64,000 nucleotides of DNA from Synechococcus sp. AG-679-C18 (GCA_003210755.1 QCUL01000006.1:1-64000); one strand, 5' to 3'; counted from the stretch's first letter, positions 1-9,744 are shown. The notes: generated by a model not told the origin, from the letters alone. Program-made: numbers and translations.

Positions 1-293
1 CTGGCGATCAAGTCGTAGTGAATCCTCGAGGGGAAGTGCGTGTGAACGATGTTGATCTCGATGAACCCTACGTAACTAACTACTGCAATTTGGACAAGCG
101 GGGGATGAGCCTTTGTCGCACACTCAATGTCACAGTCCCCGAAGGACAGGTTTTAGTTCTCGGTGATAATCGTAGTAATAGTTGGGATGGTCGCTACTGG
201 CCTGGAGGTCCTTTCCTTCCAGAAGACCAGATTATTGGTCGGGCCGTTTGGCGCTTTTGGCCATTCAATCGTCTAGGAACATTGGGATTCTGA
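1..293 (+). CDS. lepB: Signal peptidase I, C-terminal part (5' end outside window)
   Basis: This is the last ~97 residues of a type I signal peptidase, the membrane serine protease that removes signal peptides from exported proteins. The reading frame is open from base 3 to the left edge, so the start and the Ser/Lys catalytic dyad lie outside the window. The family's conserved box GDNRSNSWDGR is present (about residues 49-59 counting from the GTG at 18), followed by the cyanobacterial ending GRAVWRFWPFNRLG. The GTG at base 18 is internal, not a start. The stop codon overlaps the 3' end of the convergent dihydroorotase-like gene by 29 bases. Confidence 0.9.
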   Translation, partial: GDQVVVNPRGEVRVNDVDLDEPYVTNYCNLDKRGMSLCRTLNVTVPEGQVLVLGDNRSNSWDGRYWPGGPFLPEDQIIGRAVWRFWPFNRLGTLGF

Positions 294-1542
294 GTCCGCA
301 GTTCACGACCTGCCCTTTTATGGGGACGCCAATCCAGGGTTGGTTTGCAGCCCTGGGGGCGTGGGGTGCATCGCGACACTGATTCCAAATCACATCAGGA
401 TCAAATAACAACCAACGGTTGCTTTCGATCGTGAGTCGTTCTTCCTCTTGCCCCAGCAAGCGTGCAGGGCCAAAACTGATCGCTTCCCAAAGTTCCTTAA
501 CGCTCCATCCACGCTCGACGACAAGCTTTTGCCAAAGAGTGGGCAGAACAAGATGATGACCCGATAGTCCCCTTGGTCGTTGATCTGGGGGTAGTAGGCA
601 TTCCTCATCGTCAAGAGGAATGCCATGAACCGCAACGGCGTTGATCCTTCCTTCTTTTAACGCTCGAATTAAGGCGTTTCGATCGGCAGCTCCACCAATC
701 GAGGGGATGACAAACCAGTTGTTGGCATCGTCTTTTTGACCTGAATGGTCTTTCACCAGATGCCACCAGTTCACTGTGGCAAGAGGTGGTGATGTTGTGA
801 GGTTCAACATCTCAACTCCATCAGCTGTTGAGAGATTCATGATTATGAGATTGCGGTTTCGGTGGCGGCGTTGCAGTTCCAGCAATTGCCCAATGGGTAT
901 CGTTTCGCTGATGATGGGGTCTGGTGGCCATCCCGCGCGTAGCGTTTCAACACTTTCTCGCATCATTCCTTCTCCGCGAAGGTTGGAATCATGAGATGCG
1001 ATCAGAACAGGTGCTTCACCCATCTCACCAAGCGTTAGAGCGCGATCCAGCAAGTTCGCAGAGGGTATCTGCTCACCAGCACAAAGACCAATGGCACCTG
1101 CTTCTAGCAGGTCGGCATGGCTGCTGAGGCACTCTCCTTTTCCGCCATAACTGAAGCTTCCCCATAAATGAACCCGAAGATCGCAATCTTTGGGCTGGAA
1201 CCCCTGCAACCGTTCGGGGCTGTCTCGTTCCGAAGGGCTATTTGGGAGTAGTGCCAGCTGTCCATAACCGGATTGCCCTGCTGCCCGAAGAAGGGTGACC
1301 AATGTTTCACCGCTGCCCGTGAACGGACGAGGAAGACTTGAATGGGGATCGACAAGGCAAGGGGCAAGAAGCTGGTTAGCTCGGTCAAGGCTCGCAACAT
1401 CTAAGTCAGAGGCAAGGCATCGAGCCTCCTCTCCAAGAGCGATAAGACGATCCCCTTCAAAGAGAGCTGCACTTCCTTCTTGGAGAGGAGCATCGCTGGC
1501 CACTAAAACCTGAACGGGATCCAGCAGCATCGTCTCAGTCAT
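265..1542 (-). CDS. Dihydroorotase-like amidohydrolase, probably non-catalytic
   Basis: A 425-residue protein with the overall layout of the dihydroorotase/amidohydrolase family: an N-terminal beta-sandwich start, then a TIM-barrel-like body. The strand-1 metal motif, normally D-x-H-x-H in this family, reads VDPHSSLP here (His67), so only one of the two histidines is left. The position of the usual T-D-H-A-P box reads AVHGIPLDDEE, without the catalytic Asp. It may be a pseudo-enzyme or a regulatory partner of another pyrimidine enzyme; that is inference. The histidine phosphatase lies four bases upstream on the same strand, so the two are probably cotranscribed. The 3' end overlaps lepB. Confidence 0.75.
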   Translation of the reverse strand: MTETMLLDPVQVLVASDAPLQEGSAALFEGDRLIALGEEARCLASDLDVASLDRANQLLAPCLVDPHSSLPRPFTGSGETLVTLLRAAGQSGYGQLALLPNSPSERDSPERLQGFQPKDCDLRVHLWGSFSYGGKGECLSSHADLLEAGAIGLCAGEQIPSANLLDRALTLGEMGEAPVLIASHDSNLRGEGMMRESVETLRAGWPPDPIISETIPIGQLLELQRRHRNRNLIIMNLSTADGVEMLNLTTSPPLATVNWWHLVKDHSGQKDDANNWFVIPSIGGAADRNALIRALKEGRINAVAVHGIPLDDEECLLPPDQRPRGLSGHHLVLPTLWQKLVVERGWSVKELWEAISFGPARLLGQEEERLTIESNRWLLFDPDVIWNQCRDAPHAPRAANQPWIGVPIKGQVVNCGLRIPMFLDD

Positions 1543-1546
1543 GAGT

Positions 1547-2875
1547 TCAGAGAGCTCCCGCTGCTGTTCGATCTAGAACGCCGCCGAGGTGAGACGTGAG
1601 ATTTAAGCAACTGACAACTGCAGCCTGGCTTCGATCTTCGGGCATGTCGATCACAGTGACTCCACCGTTGCCTTGCTTGACTGACCAAATATCTTTAGGC
1701 GCAAGGCCAAGTAAGTGACACAGGATTGTTTTATTAACAGCATCGTGGGCCACAACTAATGCGGTTTCAGATGGGCTAAGACCATTTGCGATTGTATTCC
1801 AGCAACTTACGGAGCGTTCCCATACGTCTTGGATGGTTTCTCCGCCGGGCATTTGCACGGTTTCGGGAGTGTCTTTCCAGGCTTGAAGCAACCGCTCCCA
1901 ACCATCACGAATTTCTGATTCCAATTTCCCTTCCCACTGGCCGTGCCCGATTTCCATCAGGCCATCGGTCACCGTTAGCGGGACCCCTGGGTGAGATTTC
2001 AAAATCCCCTCAGCTGTTTCCCTCGGACGAGACATTGAGCTGCTGTAAGCCCGATCAATTTTTACATTTTCCAGAAAAGAGCGAGCCGCTTCTGCTTGCT
2101 TATGCCCGTTGCTGTTGAGGGGGATATCAATCTGCCCTTGAAATCGGCCCTGGCGATTCCAATCTGTTTCACCGTGGCGGACCAGGACAATTCGAGCGCA
2201 TTTGCCTTTTGCAGGTAGCGCAGGCTTAAGATGGGAAATGTTATTCAGGCACTCAATTTGCACCTGGTAATTATTATCTTTAGGTGAAATATTAAACACT
2301 GATAGGGAGGCATTGTCAAGGCGAAGTCGCCTAAATCCTCCTTGGGGCTCGCCCAACAAGACGAGAATCAAGCATCGAAGAATGGCGTTGTGACCAACAA
2401 CAAGCACGGTGTGATTGTCATTGATTGGATGCCGTTCAATCAAGCTTTTTAGGAACTCATGAGCCTGTTCCATCAATTCTTTAATTGGCTGGTAGTGCGT
2501 CCCGTCCGCTCGAGTGAGTTCTAGGTTTTCGGGCCGTTCACGCCATGTGGCGTAGGCCTGGGGATCCTTGGAAGCCCTTTCATCGGCAGTGAGTCCGCTC
2601 CAAGGTTCAAGATCAACCTCGAGCAGTCCGTTATCCATGACAGGAGTTAGCTCATCGCCACGCACGCTGAGTATTCCGGTGGCGGTAGCAGCAGCACGTT
2701 GCAGAGGTGAGCTGTAGGCCGCATCAATCGGAACTTCGGCTAGAGCGTGACCAATGCACTGAGCCTGCTCTTCGCCTGTTGTTGTGAGTGTTGACAAATC
2801 ATTACGCCCCTGAATGCGGCGCTCAACGTTGAAACTGCTCAGGCCATGGCGGACTAGGAGGAGACGCAGGGACAC
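1547..2875 (-). CDS. Two-domain histidine phosphatase (phosphoglycerate mutase superfamily)
   Basis: A tandem fusion of two histidine-phosphatase domains. Each begins with the catalytic RHG motif: LLLVRHGLSSFN at the very N-terminus and IVLVRHGETDWN about halfway, and the second domain also shows a late VVAHDAVN box. The GTG at 2875 is preferred as start because the catalytic motif follows it at once and it gives 442 residues; an ATG at 2947 would add 24 unconvincing residues. The substrate is not clear from sequence. Cofactor-dependent phosphoglycerate mutase, phosphoserine phosphatase and alpha-ribazole phosphatase activities all occur in this superfamily. It sits upstream of the dihydroorotase-like gene with a 4-base gap. 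Confidence 0.82.
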   Translation of the reverse strand: MSLRLLLVRHGLSSFNVERRIQGRNDLSTLTTTGEEQAQCIGHALAEVPIDAAYSSPLQRAAATATGILSVRGDELTPVMDNGLLEVDLEPWSGLTADERASKDPQAYATWRERPENLELTRADGTHYQPIKELMEQAHEFLKSLIERHPINDNHTVLVVGHNAILRCLILVLLGEPQGGFRRLRLDNASLSVFNISPKDNNYQVQIECLNNISHLKPALPAKGKCARIVLVRHGETDWNRQGRFQGQIDIPLNSNGHKQAEAARSFLENVKIDRAYSSSMSRPRETAEGILKSHPGVPLTVTDGLMEIGHGQWEGKLESEIRDGWERLLQAWKDTPETVQMPGGETIQDVWERSVSCWNTIANGLSPSETALVVAHDAVNKTILCHLLGLAPKDIWSVKQGNGGVTVIDMPEDRSQAAVVSCLNLTSHLGGVLDRTAAGAL

Positions 2876-2998
2876 TGCAACAAAGGGGTAGGCGCGGCCA
2901 TCGTATGGGTCCACGGTCAAATGCAACGCCGAAATGGCCCAAATCAATAGAACTCAGCGCTTCGCCGGAGAGAATCATTTGCAGTTGCCCATCGTCTG

Positions 2999-4378
2999 TT
3001 GAACAGCCCGCTGAAAGGACGTTCGAACTCAGTACCCCAGTGGAAACTCCTCTTGGCTGTCCTCTCGATGGTGCTGGCTTGCAGCGTTTGGTTCCTCGGC
3101 TTGATGGACAGCCTCGGTCGCCCATCTGTTTCGCCTGCCTTGTCCTTAGAGCAACAAGAACTAGCCCTTCTCGCAGACCCTGCCTTGGCACCATCTCTCA
3201 GGCCTTTGCTTGTTGGTCAGGATCCCACCAAGAGCCTCTTGGAAACGCTTAGGGAGACTCCTCTGGATAGGGTCAGCGACCGACAAGCACTCCTGTTCGC
3301 TTCGCTGGAAACCGATCCAGCTCAGCGAAATACTTTGTTGGAGATTCCGCTCAAGAGCCCGGAGCTTCAGACGCTTCAGCAAGTCCTTGCTACCGGCCCC
3401 ATTCCTCGTGATCTCACCCCTCAGGACCAGGACCTGTTGTCAGAAAACAGTCCTGATCCACTAATCCGCCGTGTGGTTTGTTTGGCCCTCGGAGGGGATC
3501 AGAACGCTTGCATTGATCGCCCTGCAGCCATGGCCGCGGCCCGACGCCTCGTTCTCAGCGAGTTGCTGCCGCTTGGAGCGTTGTTGTTGGGTTCACTTTT
3601 ACTGCTGCGTCACATCTGGCTAGTCCTGCGACGAAGTCAATCAGCTTGGCCAGAGCTACAAGCTCCTCCTCTTGGCTTGGTTGACATGGTGCTGTTAATC
3701 GCTGGTGGTTTTGTGGTGCTGGGCGAGGTCTTGGTCCCTCTCCTTGTTACTCCCATCTCTGCTTTGGTTGCACGTGGCATTTCGCCGCCCCTAAATCAGT
3801 CGGTCGCTGTTGTCGTTGGATACGTCGCTTTGGCGACGCCGCCATTACTCATTCTCAAAAGCCAACTCAAAGGTTTAGATCAACGCCTTGTTCCTGAGGG
3901 TGGATGGCTGCAATGGCGCTTGAGTCCTTGGTGGACAGCTGTGCTTCAGGGTGGTCGCGCTTGGTTGATGGTGATGCCGCCCGTGGTGTTCACCGGTTGG
4001 CTGATGACTCGCTTCATTGGGGACCAGGGAGGCAGCAATCCATTGCTGCAAATGGTGCTGAATGGAAGTGATCCTTTGGCCTTGTCTCTGCTAGCTGTCA
4101 CAGCCGTAGTGTTGGCTCCGCTGTTTGAGGAAACAGTCTTCCGTGGCGTTTTGTTGCCTGTCTTAGGTCGCTCGTTAGGACGGGGCTGGAGTGTGTTTGG
4201 TAGTGCCCTCGTGTTTGCGATTGCTCACCTCAGCATTGGTGAATTGCTCCCGTTATTGGTTCTCGGATTGGGACTGGCATTGCTGCGTTTAAGCAGTGGT
4301 CGTCTCCTGCCGTGTGTTGTGATGCATGCTCTTTGGAACGGTGTCACCTTTTTTAATCTTGTCCTGCTCGGTAGTTAA
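2999..4378 (+). CDS. CPBP-family intramembrane metalloprotease
   Basis: A 459-residue membrane protein. The C-terminal third carries the CPBP (type II CAAX protease-like) signature: the glutamate pair in LFEETVFRG (E377/E378), then FAIAHL (H410) and a third HALWNG motif. These residues hold the catalytic metal within the membrane. The N-terminus has one hydrophobic segment (about 17-35) and then a ~130-residue soluble region ahead of the remaining membrane helices. The start shown is a TTG and is uncertain. It is divergent from the phosphatase with about 120 bases between. In cyanobacteria such proteins are usually uncharacterised; the substrate cannot be read from sequence. Confidence 0.82.
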   Translation: MNSPLKGRSNSVPQWKLLLAVLSMVLACSVWFLGLMDSLGRPSVSPALSLEQQELALLADPALAPSLRPLLVGQDPTKSLLETLRETPLDRVSDRQALLFASLETDPAQRNTLLEIPLKSPELQTLQQVLATGPIPRDLTPQDQDLLSENSPDPLIRRVVCLALGGDQNACIDRPAAMAAARRLVLSELLPLGALLLGSLLLLRHIWLVLRRSQSAWPELQAPPLGLVDMVLLIAGGFVVLGEVLVPLLVTPISALVARGISPPLNQSVAVVVGYVALATPPLLILKSQLKGLDQRLVPEGGWLQWRLSPWWTAVLQGGRAWLMVMPPVVFTGWLMTRFIGDQGGSNPLLQMVLNGSDPLALSLLAVTAVVLAPLFEETVFRGVLLPVLGRSLGRGWSVFGSALVFAIAHLSIGELLPLLVLGLGLALLRLSSGRLLPCVVMHALWNGVTFFNLVLLGS

Positions 4379-4447
4379 GTCGATTTCCCTGCTGCCGTAA
4401 GTGATTTCTGCCTTGCGGCCTGACCATGCGAGTGGTTCACTGACGCA

Positions 4448-4921
4448 TTGCCCTGTTCGTTAGACGTGGTCGCGGTTCACCAGACACAACCTGCTCTAGA
4501 GGAATATGCATCAGTCACTGGTGCACTAGAGCTCATTCAGGGCTCCCTTTCTGCAAAGCGTGTTGCACGCCGTTCTCCGCTGCTGGCTGGACTGCATCGT
4601 GCGGCAGATGGAAGTTTGATCGGTGTTTTTACGGCTGTTTTGGCTCTCAGTGGATTAACACTTCATTGGCAATACCGCTGGACAGTCGCCTTTGAGCGCT
4701 TGGAGGATACGCGAGGCGTCGGTCACCGCCTGACTGAGTCCACTGCGATGCTTGAGCGTTATCTCCTCGACCGAACGCGTGCGCCTAAGTCAATGGTGCC
4801 GACGACCGCTTCAAAACTGCTTTACATGGAACGCCCCAGCGTCGGGAAGATTACTAAGTCCCACGATCACCTTGCCTTCATCGGCACTTTGATGAATCGT
4901 TCGATTCGTCAGGGTTATTAA
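4448..4921 (+). CDS. FtsL-like single-pass membrane protein upstream of ftsI
   Basis: A 157-residue protein with one clear membrane helix (about 57-76, SLIGVFTAVLALSGLTLHW) preceded by a basic patch, and a short helical region afterwards (ERLEDTRG...TESTAMLERYLL). This N-in, C-out layout with a short juxtamembrane helix is that of the divisome protein FtsL, and the gene ends 4 bases before ftsI, where ftsL normally sits. FtsL is too divergent to identify from sequence alone, so the name is withheld. The start is uncertain: TTG at 4448 is shown, and a GTG 18 bases downstream is also possible. Confidence 0.65.
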   Translation: MPCSLDVVAVHQTQPALEEYASVTGALELIQGSLSAKRVARRSPLLAGLHRAADGSLIGVFTAVLALSGLTLHWQYRWTVAFERLEDTRGVGHRLTESTAMLERYLLDRTRAPKSMVPTTASKLLYMERPSVGKITKSHDHLAFIGTLMNRSIRQGY

Positions 4922-4925
4922 AGGT

Positions 4926-6737
4926 ATGCCAGCCAACAGGCAAGGCTCGCCATCTTCTGCTCGTCGTGCACGACGCAGTGTCATTCGTTTGCAGCCGGTC
5001 CCTGCTGGTCGCATGAAGGTGGTGTTTGTTCTTCTTTGTGCAGGCTTGTTGGGATTGGTCGGGCGTATGGCCTGGCTTCAGATTTTTCAGGCATCTGAAT
5101 TAGAGGCCCGGGCTCGTGTAGTGCAAACGCAACGTACCCAGCCTCTTGGCAGCCGCCGTCCGATTGTTGATCGCAATGGCAGGCTCGTGGCTCTTGATGA
5201 AGAGCGATATCGACTCTGGGCACACCCCCGTTATTTCAACTTTCCTGGCGACGCTCCAACATTGATTCGTGACCGTGCAGAAGTTGCTGAACGACTGTCT
5301 GGTGTGTTGGCATTTTCTTCTGACGAACTCATCAAACGGATGGGAGATGGTTTGTCTGGCATCAAGTTGGCTGAGGGAGTTGACCCTGAAACGGCGATAA
5401 CCGTTCGTTCCCTGGGGATCAGTGGAATTGATCTTGAGCCCTACCCCTATCGGGTTTACCCGCAAGGGTCACTGTTTGCCAATGTCGTGGGTTTTCTCAA
5501 TCAAGAGCGAGAGCCACAGGCTGGGCTTGAGCAGAGCCGTGATGATGACTTACAACGTCATGAACAAGCCCGAAGTCTTCGCCGTGGGGCCGATGGAACA
5601 CCGTTGCCAGACAATCTCGCACCGGGGGTGTTTTTTGGAGATGACCTCAGATTGCAGCTCACTTTGGATGCACGCTTGCAAGAACTGGCTGCGAAGGCGC
5701 TAACGGCTCAGGTGAAGAAGTGGAAAGCGAAAAAGGGCGTGGCGATCGTCATGAATGTCACCAATGGTGAATTGATGGCGCTGACCTCAACACCAACTTA
5801 TGACGCCAATCGTTATTGGGATTTCAATCCAGAGCGTTTTCGTGAATGGTCTGTTCAAGACCTCTATGAACCTGGATCAACTTTTAAGCCGATTAATTTA
5901 GCTTTAGCTCTGCAGGAAGGCACTATTGACCCCAACGACAGGGTTTATGACAGCGGAGAGCTGACCATTGGCGGTTGGCCGATTAGGAACCATGACCGCA
6001 AAGGGAACGGGGTCGTTGATTTTGCCACTGTTCTTCAAGTGTCTAGCAATGTCGGCATGGTTCAAGCCATGCGCCGTATGCGGCCATCAAGCTATTGGGA
6101 TTGGTTGAATCGGCTTGGCCTCGATGCCAAGCCGGACACAGATCTTCCAGGAGCTGTAGCGGGCCAGCTGAAGACCAAGCAACAATTCACGTCCCAGCCA
6201 ATTGAGCCTGCTACTGCATCTTTCGGACAAGGCTTCTCGCTTACGCCACTCAAGCTTGTTCAGCTCCACGCACTGATCGCCAACGGCGGAAGGCTCGTCA
6301 GCCCCCACATCACCAGAGGTTTGCGAGCAGGTCATGCATTGGCCTCGAGTGGCGAACGCATGGGGCAATCGTTACTCCGGCCAGAGGTCACCCGCACTGT
6401 GTTGAGCTGGATGGAATCTGTCGTTGAAAAAGGCAGTGGTAAGGGGGTTCGAACCCCTGGGTATCGCATTGGAGGGAAAACAGGAACTGCACAAAAAGCT
6501 GTCAACGGCATCTATGTTCCTGGAGCCCTGATTTGCAGTTTTGTGGCAACGCTGCCGATCGAGGATCCCCGTTATGTCGTGCTTGTTGTTGTTGATGAAC
6601 CACAAGGTGCGCATGCCTATGGATCAACTGTGGCTTTGCCTGTGGCTAAATCCATCATTGATGGTCTATTGGTGATTGAGAAAATTCCTCCAAGTGGATC
6701 GTTTAAATCAGTACAAGAAGACACAGCCTCATCTTGA
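4926..6737 (+). CDS. ftsI: Septal peptidoglycan transpeptidase FtsI (class B PBP)
   Basis: A 603-residue class B penicillin-binding protein that cross-links septal peptidoglycan. It has a basic cytoplasmic N-terminus, one membrane helix (about 31-46), a pedestal domain with the RRPIVDRNG box (about 77-85), and the transpeptidase domain. All three catalytic motifs are present: S318-T-F-K321 (in EPGSTFKP), S373-S-N375 and K518-T-G520. Length is normal for FtsI. It follows the FtsL-like gene by 4 bases, consistent with a small division operon. A class B PBP2-type elongation role is less likely because of the neighbour and length. Confidence 0.93.
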   Translation: MPANRQGSPSSARRARRSVIRLQPVPAGRMKVVFVLLCAGLLGLVGRMAWLQIFQASELEARARVVQTQRTQPLGSRRPIVDRNGRLVALDEERYRLWAHPRYFNFPGDAPTLIRDRAEVAERLSGVLAFSSDELIKRMGDGLSGIKLAEGVDPETAITVRSLGISGIDLEPYPYRVYPQGSLFANVVGFLNQEREPQAGLEQSRDDDLQRHEQARSLRRGADGTPLPDNLAPGVFFGDDLRLQLTLDARLQELAAKALTAQVKKWKAKKGVAIVMNVTNGELMALTSTPTYDANRYWDFNPERFREWSVQDLYEPGSTFKPINLALALQEGTIDPNDRVYDSGELTIGGWPIRNHDRKGNGVVDFATVLQVSSNVGMVQAMRRMRPSSYWDWLNRLGLDAKPDTDLPGAVAGQLKTKQQFTSQPIEPATASFGQGFSLTPLKLVQLHALIANGGRLVSPHITRGLRAGHALASSGERMGQSLLRPEVTRTVLSWMESVVEKGSGKGVRTPGYRIGGKTGTAQKAVNGIYVPGALICSFVATLPIEDPRYVVLVVVDEPQGAHAYGSTVALPVAKSIIDGLLVIEKIPPSGSFKSVQEDTASS

Positions 6738-6791
6738 GCTGTCAGTTTGCAAAACGTGGCTACGTTGAATTCATAGATTTTTAATTGCGAT

Positions 6792-7964
6792 ATGGCCACC
6801 CTCCTTGAGCAGCTCTCCGCCATGACTGTGGTGGTGGCAGACACGGGTGATCTCGAGGCAATCAGGCGTTTCACCCCTCGTGATGCAACCACCAATCCAT
6901 CTCTCATTCTTGCTGCGGCTCAGATCCCCGCCTACGAGAACCTTATCGATGAAGCTTTGCGGTCTTCTCGCAGGCTGTTAGGGGAGAGCGCTCCGGTGGA
7001 GCAAGTGGTGCACGAAGCGCTTGATGAGATCAGCGTGATCTTCGGTAAGGAGATTCTAAAGATTGTTCCTGGCCGTGTTTCCACTGAGGTTGATGCACGA
7101 TTGAGCTACAACACCGAAGCCACGATTGAAAAAGGCAGAAAGCTAATTCGTCTTTACAACGACTCCGGTATCAGTAACGATCGAGTTCTGATCAAAATTG
7201 CCTCCACTTGGGAGGGTATTAAAGCGGCTGAAGTACTCGAAAAGGATGGAATACATTGCAACCTCACCCTTTTGTTTGGCTTCTCCCAAGCGGTGGCTTG
7301 TGCTGAAGCAGGGGTGACGCTGATTTCCCCATTCGTCGGTCGCATTCTTGATTGGTTCAAGGCCGATACAGGCCGTGATTCCTATCCCGGTCCTGAGGAT
7401 CCTGGTGTGATATCAGTAACTAGTATTTTTAATTACTTTAAAACATACAAATATAAAACTGAAATCATGGGAGCAAGTTTTCGTAATCTCGACGAAATTA
7501 CCGAGCTTGCTGGCTGTGATCTTCTAACTATTTCACCGAAGTTGCTTGATCAGTTGCGTAGTAGTGATGCTGAGCTCATTCGCAAACTAGATCCTGCCAA
7601 TTCTTCTGCAGTTGCAGAGCAAATTCACGTTGATCAGGAGCGTTTCGTCTCCATGATGGGTGAAGATCGCATGGCTACGGACAAGCTCAGTGAAGGCATC
7701 AAGGGCTTCAGTAAAGCCATCGAAACACTCGAGCAGCAGCTCGCTCATCGTCTTGCCGTGATCGAGGGTGGCTCGGCTTTCAGCCATGCCGTTCAAGAAA
7801 TCTTCATGCTGAATGACTTCAATGGTGATGGCTGCATCACTCGCGATGAATGGCTGGGTAGTGATGCTGTATTTGATGCTCTTGATCAAGATCATGACGG
7901 TCGCTTGACACCAGACGATGTTCGATTGGGATTCGGAGGCGCCCTAGCCCTAACATCTGTGTGA
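6792..7964 (+). CDS. tal: Transaldolase with C-terminal EF-hand pair
   Basis: Transaldolase of the pentose phosphate and Calvin-cycle network, transferring a dihydroxyacetone unit from sedoheptulose-7-P or fructose-6-P. The Schiff-base lysine is in VLIKIASTW (K135), with the TTNPSLIL box at 33-40. After the ~330-residue enzyme comes an extension with two EF-hand loops, at 342-353 ([12 protein letters not shown]) and 365-376 ([12 protein letters not shown]). Both have the 1,3,5 Asp/Asn pattern with Gly at position 6 and an acidic residue at position 12. Calcium binding is therefore likely. Transaldolase/EF-hand fusions are known in cyanobacteria; the regulatory effect is inference. Confidence 0.93.
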   Translation: MATLLEQLSAMTVVVADTGDLEAIRRFTPRDATTNPSLILAAAQIPAYENLIDEALRSSRRLLGESAPVEQVVHEALDEISVIFGKEILKIVPGRVSTEVDARLSYNTEATIEKGRKLIRLYNDSGISNDRVLIKIASTWEGIKAAEVLEKDGIHCNLTLLFGFSQAVACAEAGVTLISPFVGRILDWFKADTGRDSYPGPEDPGVISVTSIFNYFKTYKYKTEIMGASFRNLDEITELAGCDLLTISPKLLDQLRSSDAELIRKLDPANSSAVAEQIHVDQERFVSMMGEDRMATDKLSEGIKGFSKAIETLEQQLAHRLAVIEGGSAFSHAVQEIFMLNDFNGDGCITRDEWLGSDAVFDALDQDHDGRLTPDDVRLGFGGALALTSV

Positions 7965-8226
7965 GATTTGATTGCTGCAGGGGGGGGTAAGGTTGCGTAA
8001 TATCCCCTTGCTCCCCAATTCAGGGAATACTTTTGAAGACAATTAATTAACTTTCAGATCTAACTTTCTTGAGGTTTGTAATTTAGTTTTTGGTTGAAAT
8101 CAATTAGTTTTGATATTAAAAATTTAGCTCGATGATAATCAGTTGGGTGGTTTTGTTGTAGTTAATCTCTGTTTGTGAACTTAATCGTTAGGGTTGCTCC
8201 AACTCGCTTCTTAAGGATCGGCTCCA
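7965..8226. other. Intergenic region between tal and the photolyase gene
   Basis: No coding frame seen. A G-run (about 7980-7986) and a C-run (about 8003-8006) 16 bases further on could pair in the RNA just after the tal stop, but there is no T-tract after it. The remainder is A+T-rich and presumably holds the photolyase promoter; I could not pick convincing -10/-35 boxes. Confidence 0.4.
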
Positions 8227-9744
8227 ATGGTTCTCCAGCTTGTCTGGTTCAAGCGAGACCTTAGGGTGCAGGATCATCAGCCTCTGCAGCAGGCTTTGCT
8301 TAGGGGACCAGTTTTACCCCTTTATATCGTTGAGCCTGATCTATGGCGTCAGCCTGATTTCTCAGGGCGCCAGTGGGCATTTTGCAGGGAGAGTCTTGAG
8401 CACTTGCGTGAACAACTTGCACGCTTGGGTCAGCCATTAGTGGTTCGCAGTGGTGATGCTGTTGCACTGTTAGATCAAGCCCATCGCCGGTTTGGAATTG
8501 AAAGACTTTGGAGTCATGAGGAAACCGGCAATGATTGGACGTACTCCCGCGATCGACGCGTTGCTAACTGGGCCAAGACCCATGGGATTCGATGGACGCA
8601 ATTGCCTCAATTCGGGGTGATCCGCGGACTTAGGCAACGTAAAGGCTGGGCCCAACGTTGGGAGTCACGCATGGCGGAGCCTCTGATATCAGCCCCTGAT
8701 GGCCTGCCCGCGATAACAGGTCTTTCTCCTGGTCCTCTGCCTATCGCTCCAGCAAAAGGTCTTGCCAGTGATTGGTGTCCCAACCGGCAGGTAGGCGGTC
8801 GCAGCGAAGGTTTGCAGGAATTGGAGTCGTTTCTGACGGAACGGGCTCCGGCTTATGCCAGTAGTCTTTCAAGTCCAGTCACAGCCTTTCGAGGCTGTTC
8901 TCGTCTGTCGGCCTATCTCAGCTGGGGGTGCCTATCCCTGCGTGAAGTGGTTCAAAGCAGTCGCCATGAGCAGGGACGAAGCATCAGATCCTTTGAGAAT
9001 CGCCTGCATTGGCATTGCCACTTCATTCAAAAACTTGAAGCGCAGCCCGCAATTGAGTTCGAAGACTTTCATCCATTCATGCGCGGGCTCCGCTGCGCTG
9101 ATGACGAGCGTCTCGCAGCATGGGCTGAGGGACGCACCGGAGTTCCTTTCGTTGACGCTTGTATGCGCGCTCTTCAATCCCACGGTTGGATCAACTTCAG
9201 GATGCGAGCCATGCTTATGTCTTTTGCGAGCTATCACCTTTGGCTGCCGTGGCGAGACAGTGGCCTTCATCTGGCTCGACAGTTTGTGGACTATGAGCCG
9301 GGGATCCACTGGAGCCAGTGCCAGATGCAGTCAGGCAGTACTGCCATCAACACCGTTCGCATCTACAACCCAATCAAGCAGGGTCAAGACCATGATCTGA
9401 ATGGAGAGTTCATTCGTACTTGGGTTCCAGAGCTTCACTTAGTTCCCGATGTTTATGTGCATGAGCCATGGAAGCTTTCGATGGCAGCGCAACGAAAGGC
9501 AGATCTAAGACTGGGATTTGACTATCCCTTACCCATCGTGGAACCTGTGGTTGCGGCTAAGGAAGCAAAGCAGAGGATTTGGGCGATTAGGGAACGCTCA
9601 GGTTTTTCGGCGATTGCTAATGAAATCCAGCAGCGCCATGGATCAAGACGCTCTGGATTACCCTCCACAGGGCAGCGTCGCCGTCGAAGTCGGAGAGATC
9701 CTGTGTCTAGTGATTCTCTGCAACTGACTCTTAATCTCTCCTAG
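8227..9744 (+). CDS. DNA photolyase/cryptochrome family flavoprotein
   Basis: A 505-residue member of the photolyase/cryptochrome family, which use FADH- (and usually an antenna pigment) to repair UV lesions or to sense light. The N-terminal Rossmann-type antenna domain opens with LVWFKRDLRVQDHQPL. The C-terminal FAD domain shows TGVPFVDACMRALQ, GWINFRMRAML and a binding-loop region ending RIYNPIKQGQ. The usual N-N-G-x-W-Q-W stretch is replaced by WSQCQMQSGS, so this is a diverged clade and I do not call it CPD photolyase. The C-terminus is short and basic (RRRRSRRD). The stop overlaps the convergent oxidoreductase gene by 4 bases. Confidence 0.85.
   Translation: MVLQLVWFKRDLRVQDHQPLQQALLRGPVLPLYIVEPDLWRQPDFSGRQWAFCRESLEHLREQLARLGQPLVVRSGDAVALLDQAHRRFGIERLWSHEETGNDWTYSRDRRVANWAKTHGIRWTQLPQFGVIRGLRQRKGWAQRWESRMAEPLISAPDGLPAITGLSPGPLPIAPAKGLASDWCPNRQVGGRSEGLQELESFLTERAPAYASSLSSPVTAFRGCSRLSAYLSWGCLSLREVVQSSRHEQGRSIRSFENRLHWHCHFIQKLEAQPAIEFEDFHPFMRGLRCADDERLAAWAEGRTGVPFVDACMRALQSHGWINFRMRAMLMSFASYHLWLPWRDSGLHLARQFVDYEPGIHWSQCQMQSGSTAINTVRIYNPIKQGQDHDLNGEFIRTWVPELHLVPDVYVHEPWKLSMAAQRKADLRLGFDYPLPIVEPVVAAKEAKQRIWAIRERSGFSAIANEIQQRHGSRRSGLPSTGQRRRRSRRDPVSSDSLQLTLNLS

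Noticed and set aside
6444-6457. GGGGTTCGAACCCC, resembling a tRNA T-arm
   Set aside because: It lies inside ftsI in frame (GVRTPG), with no acceptor or anticodon arms around it.
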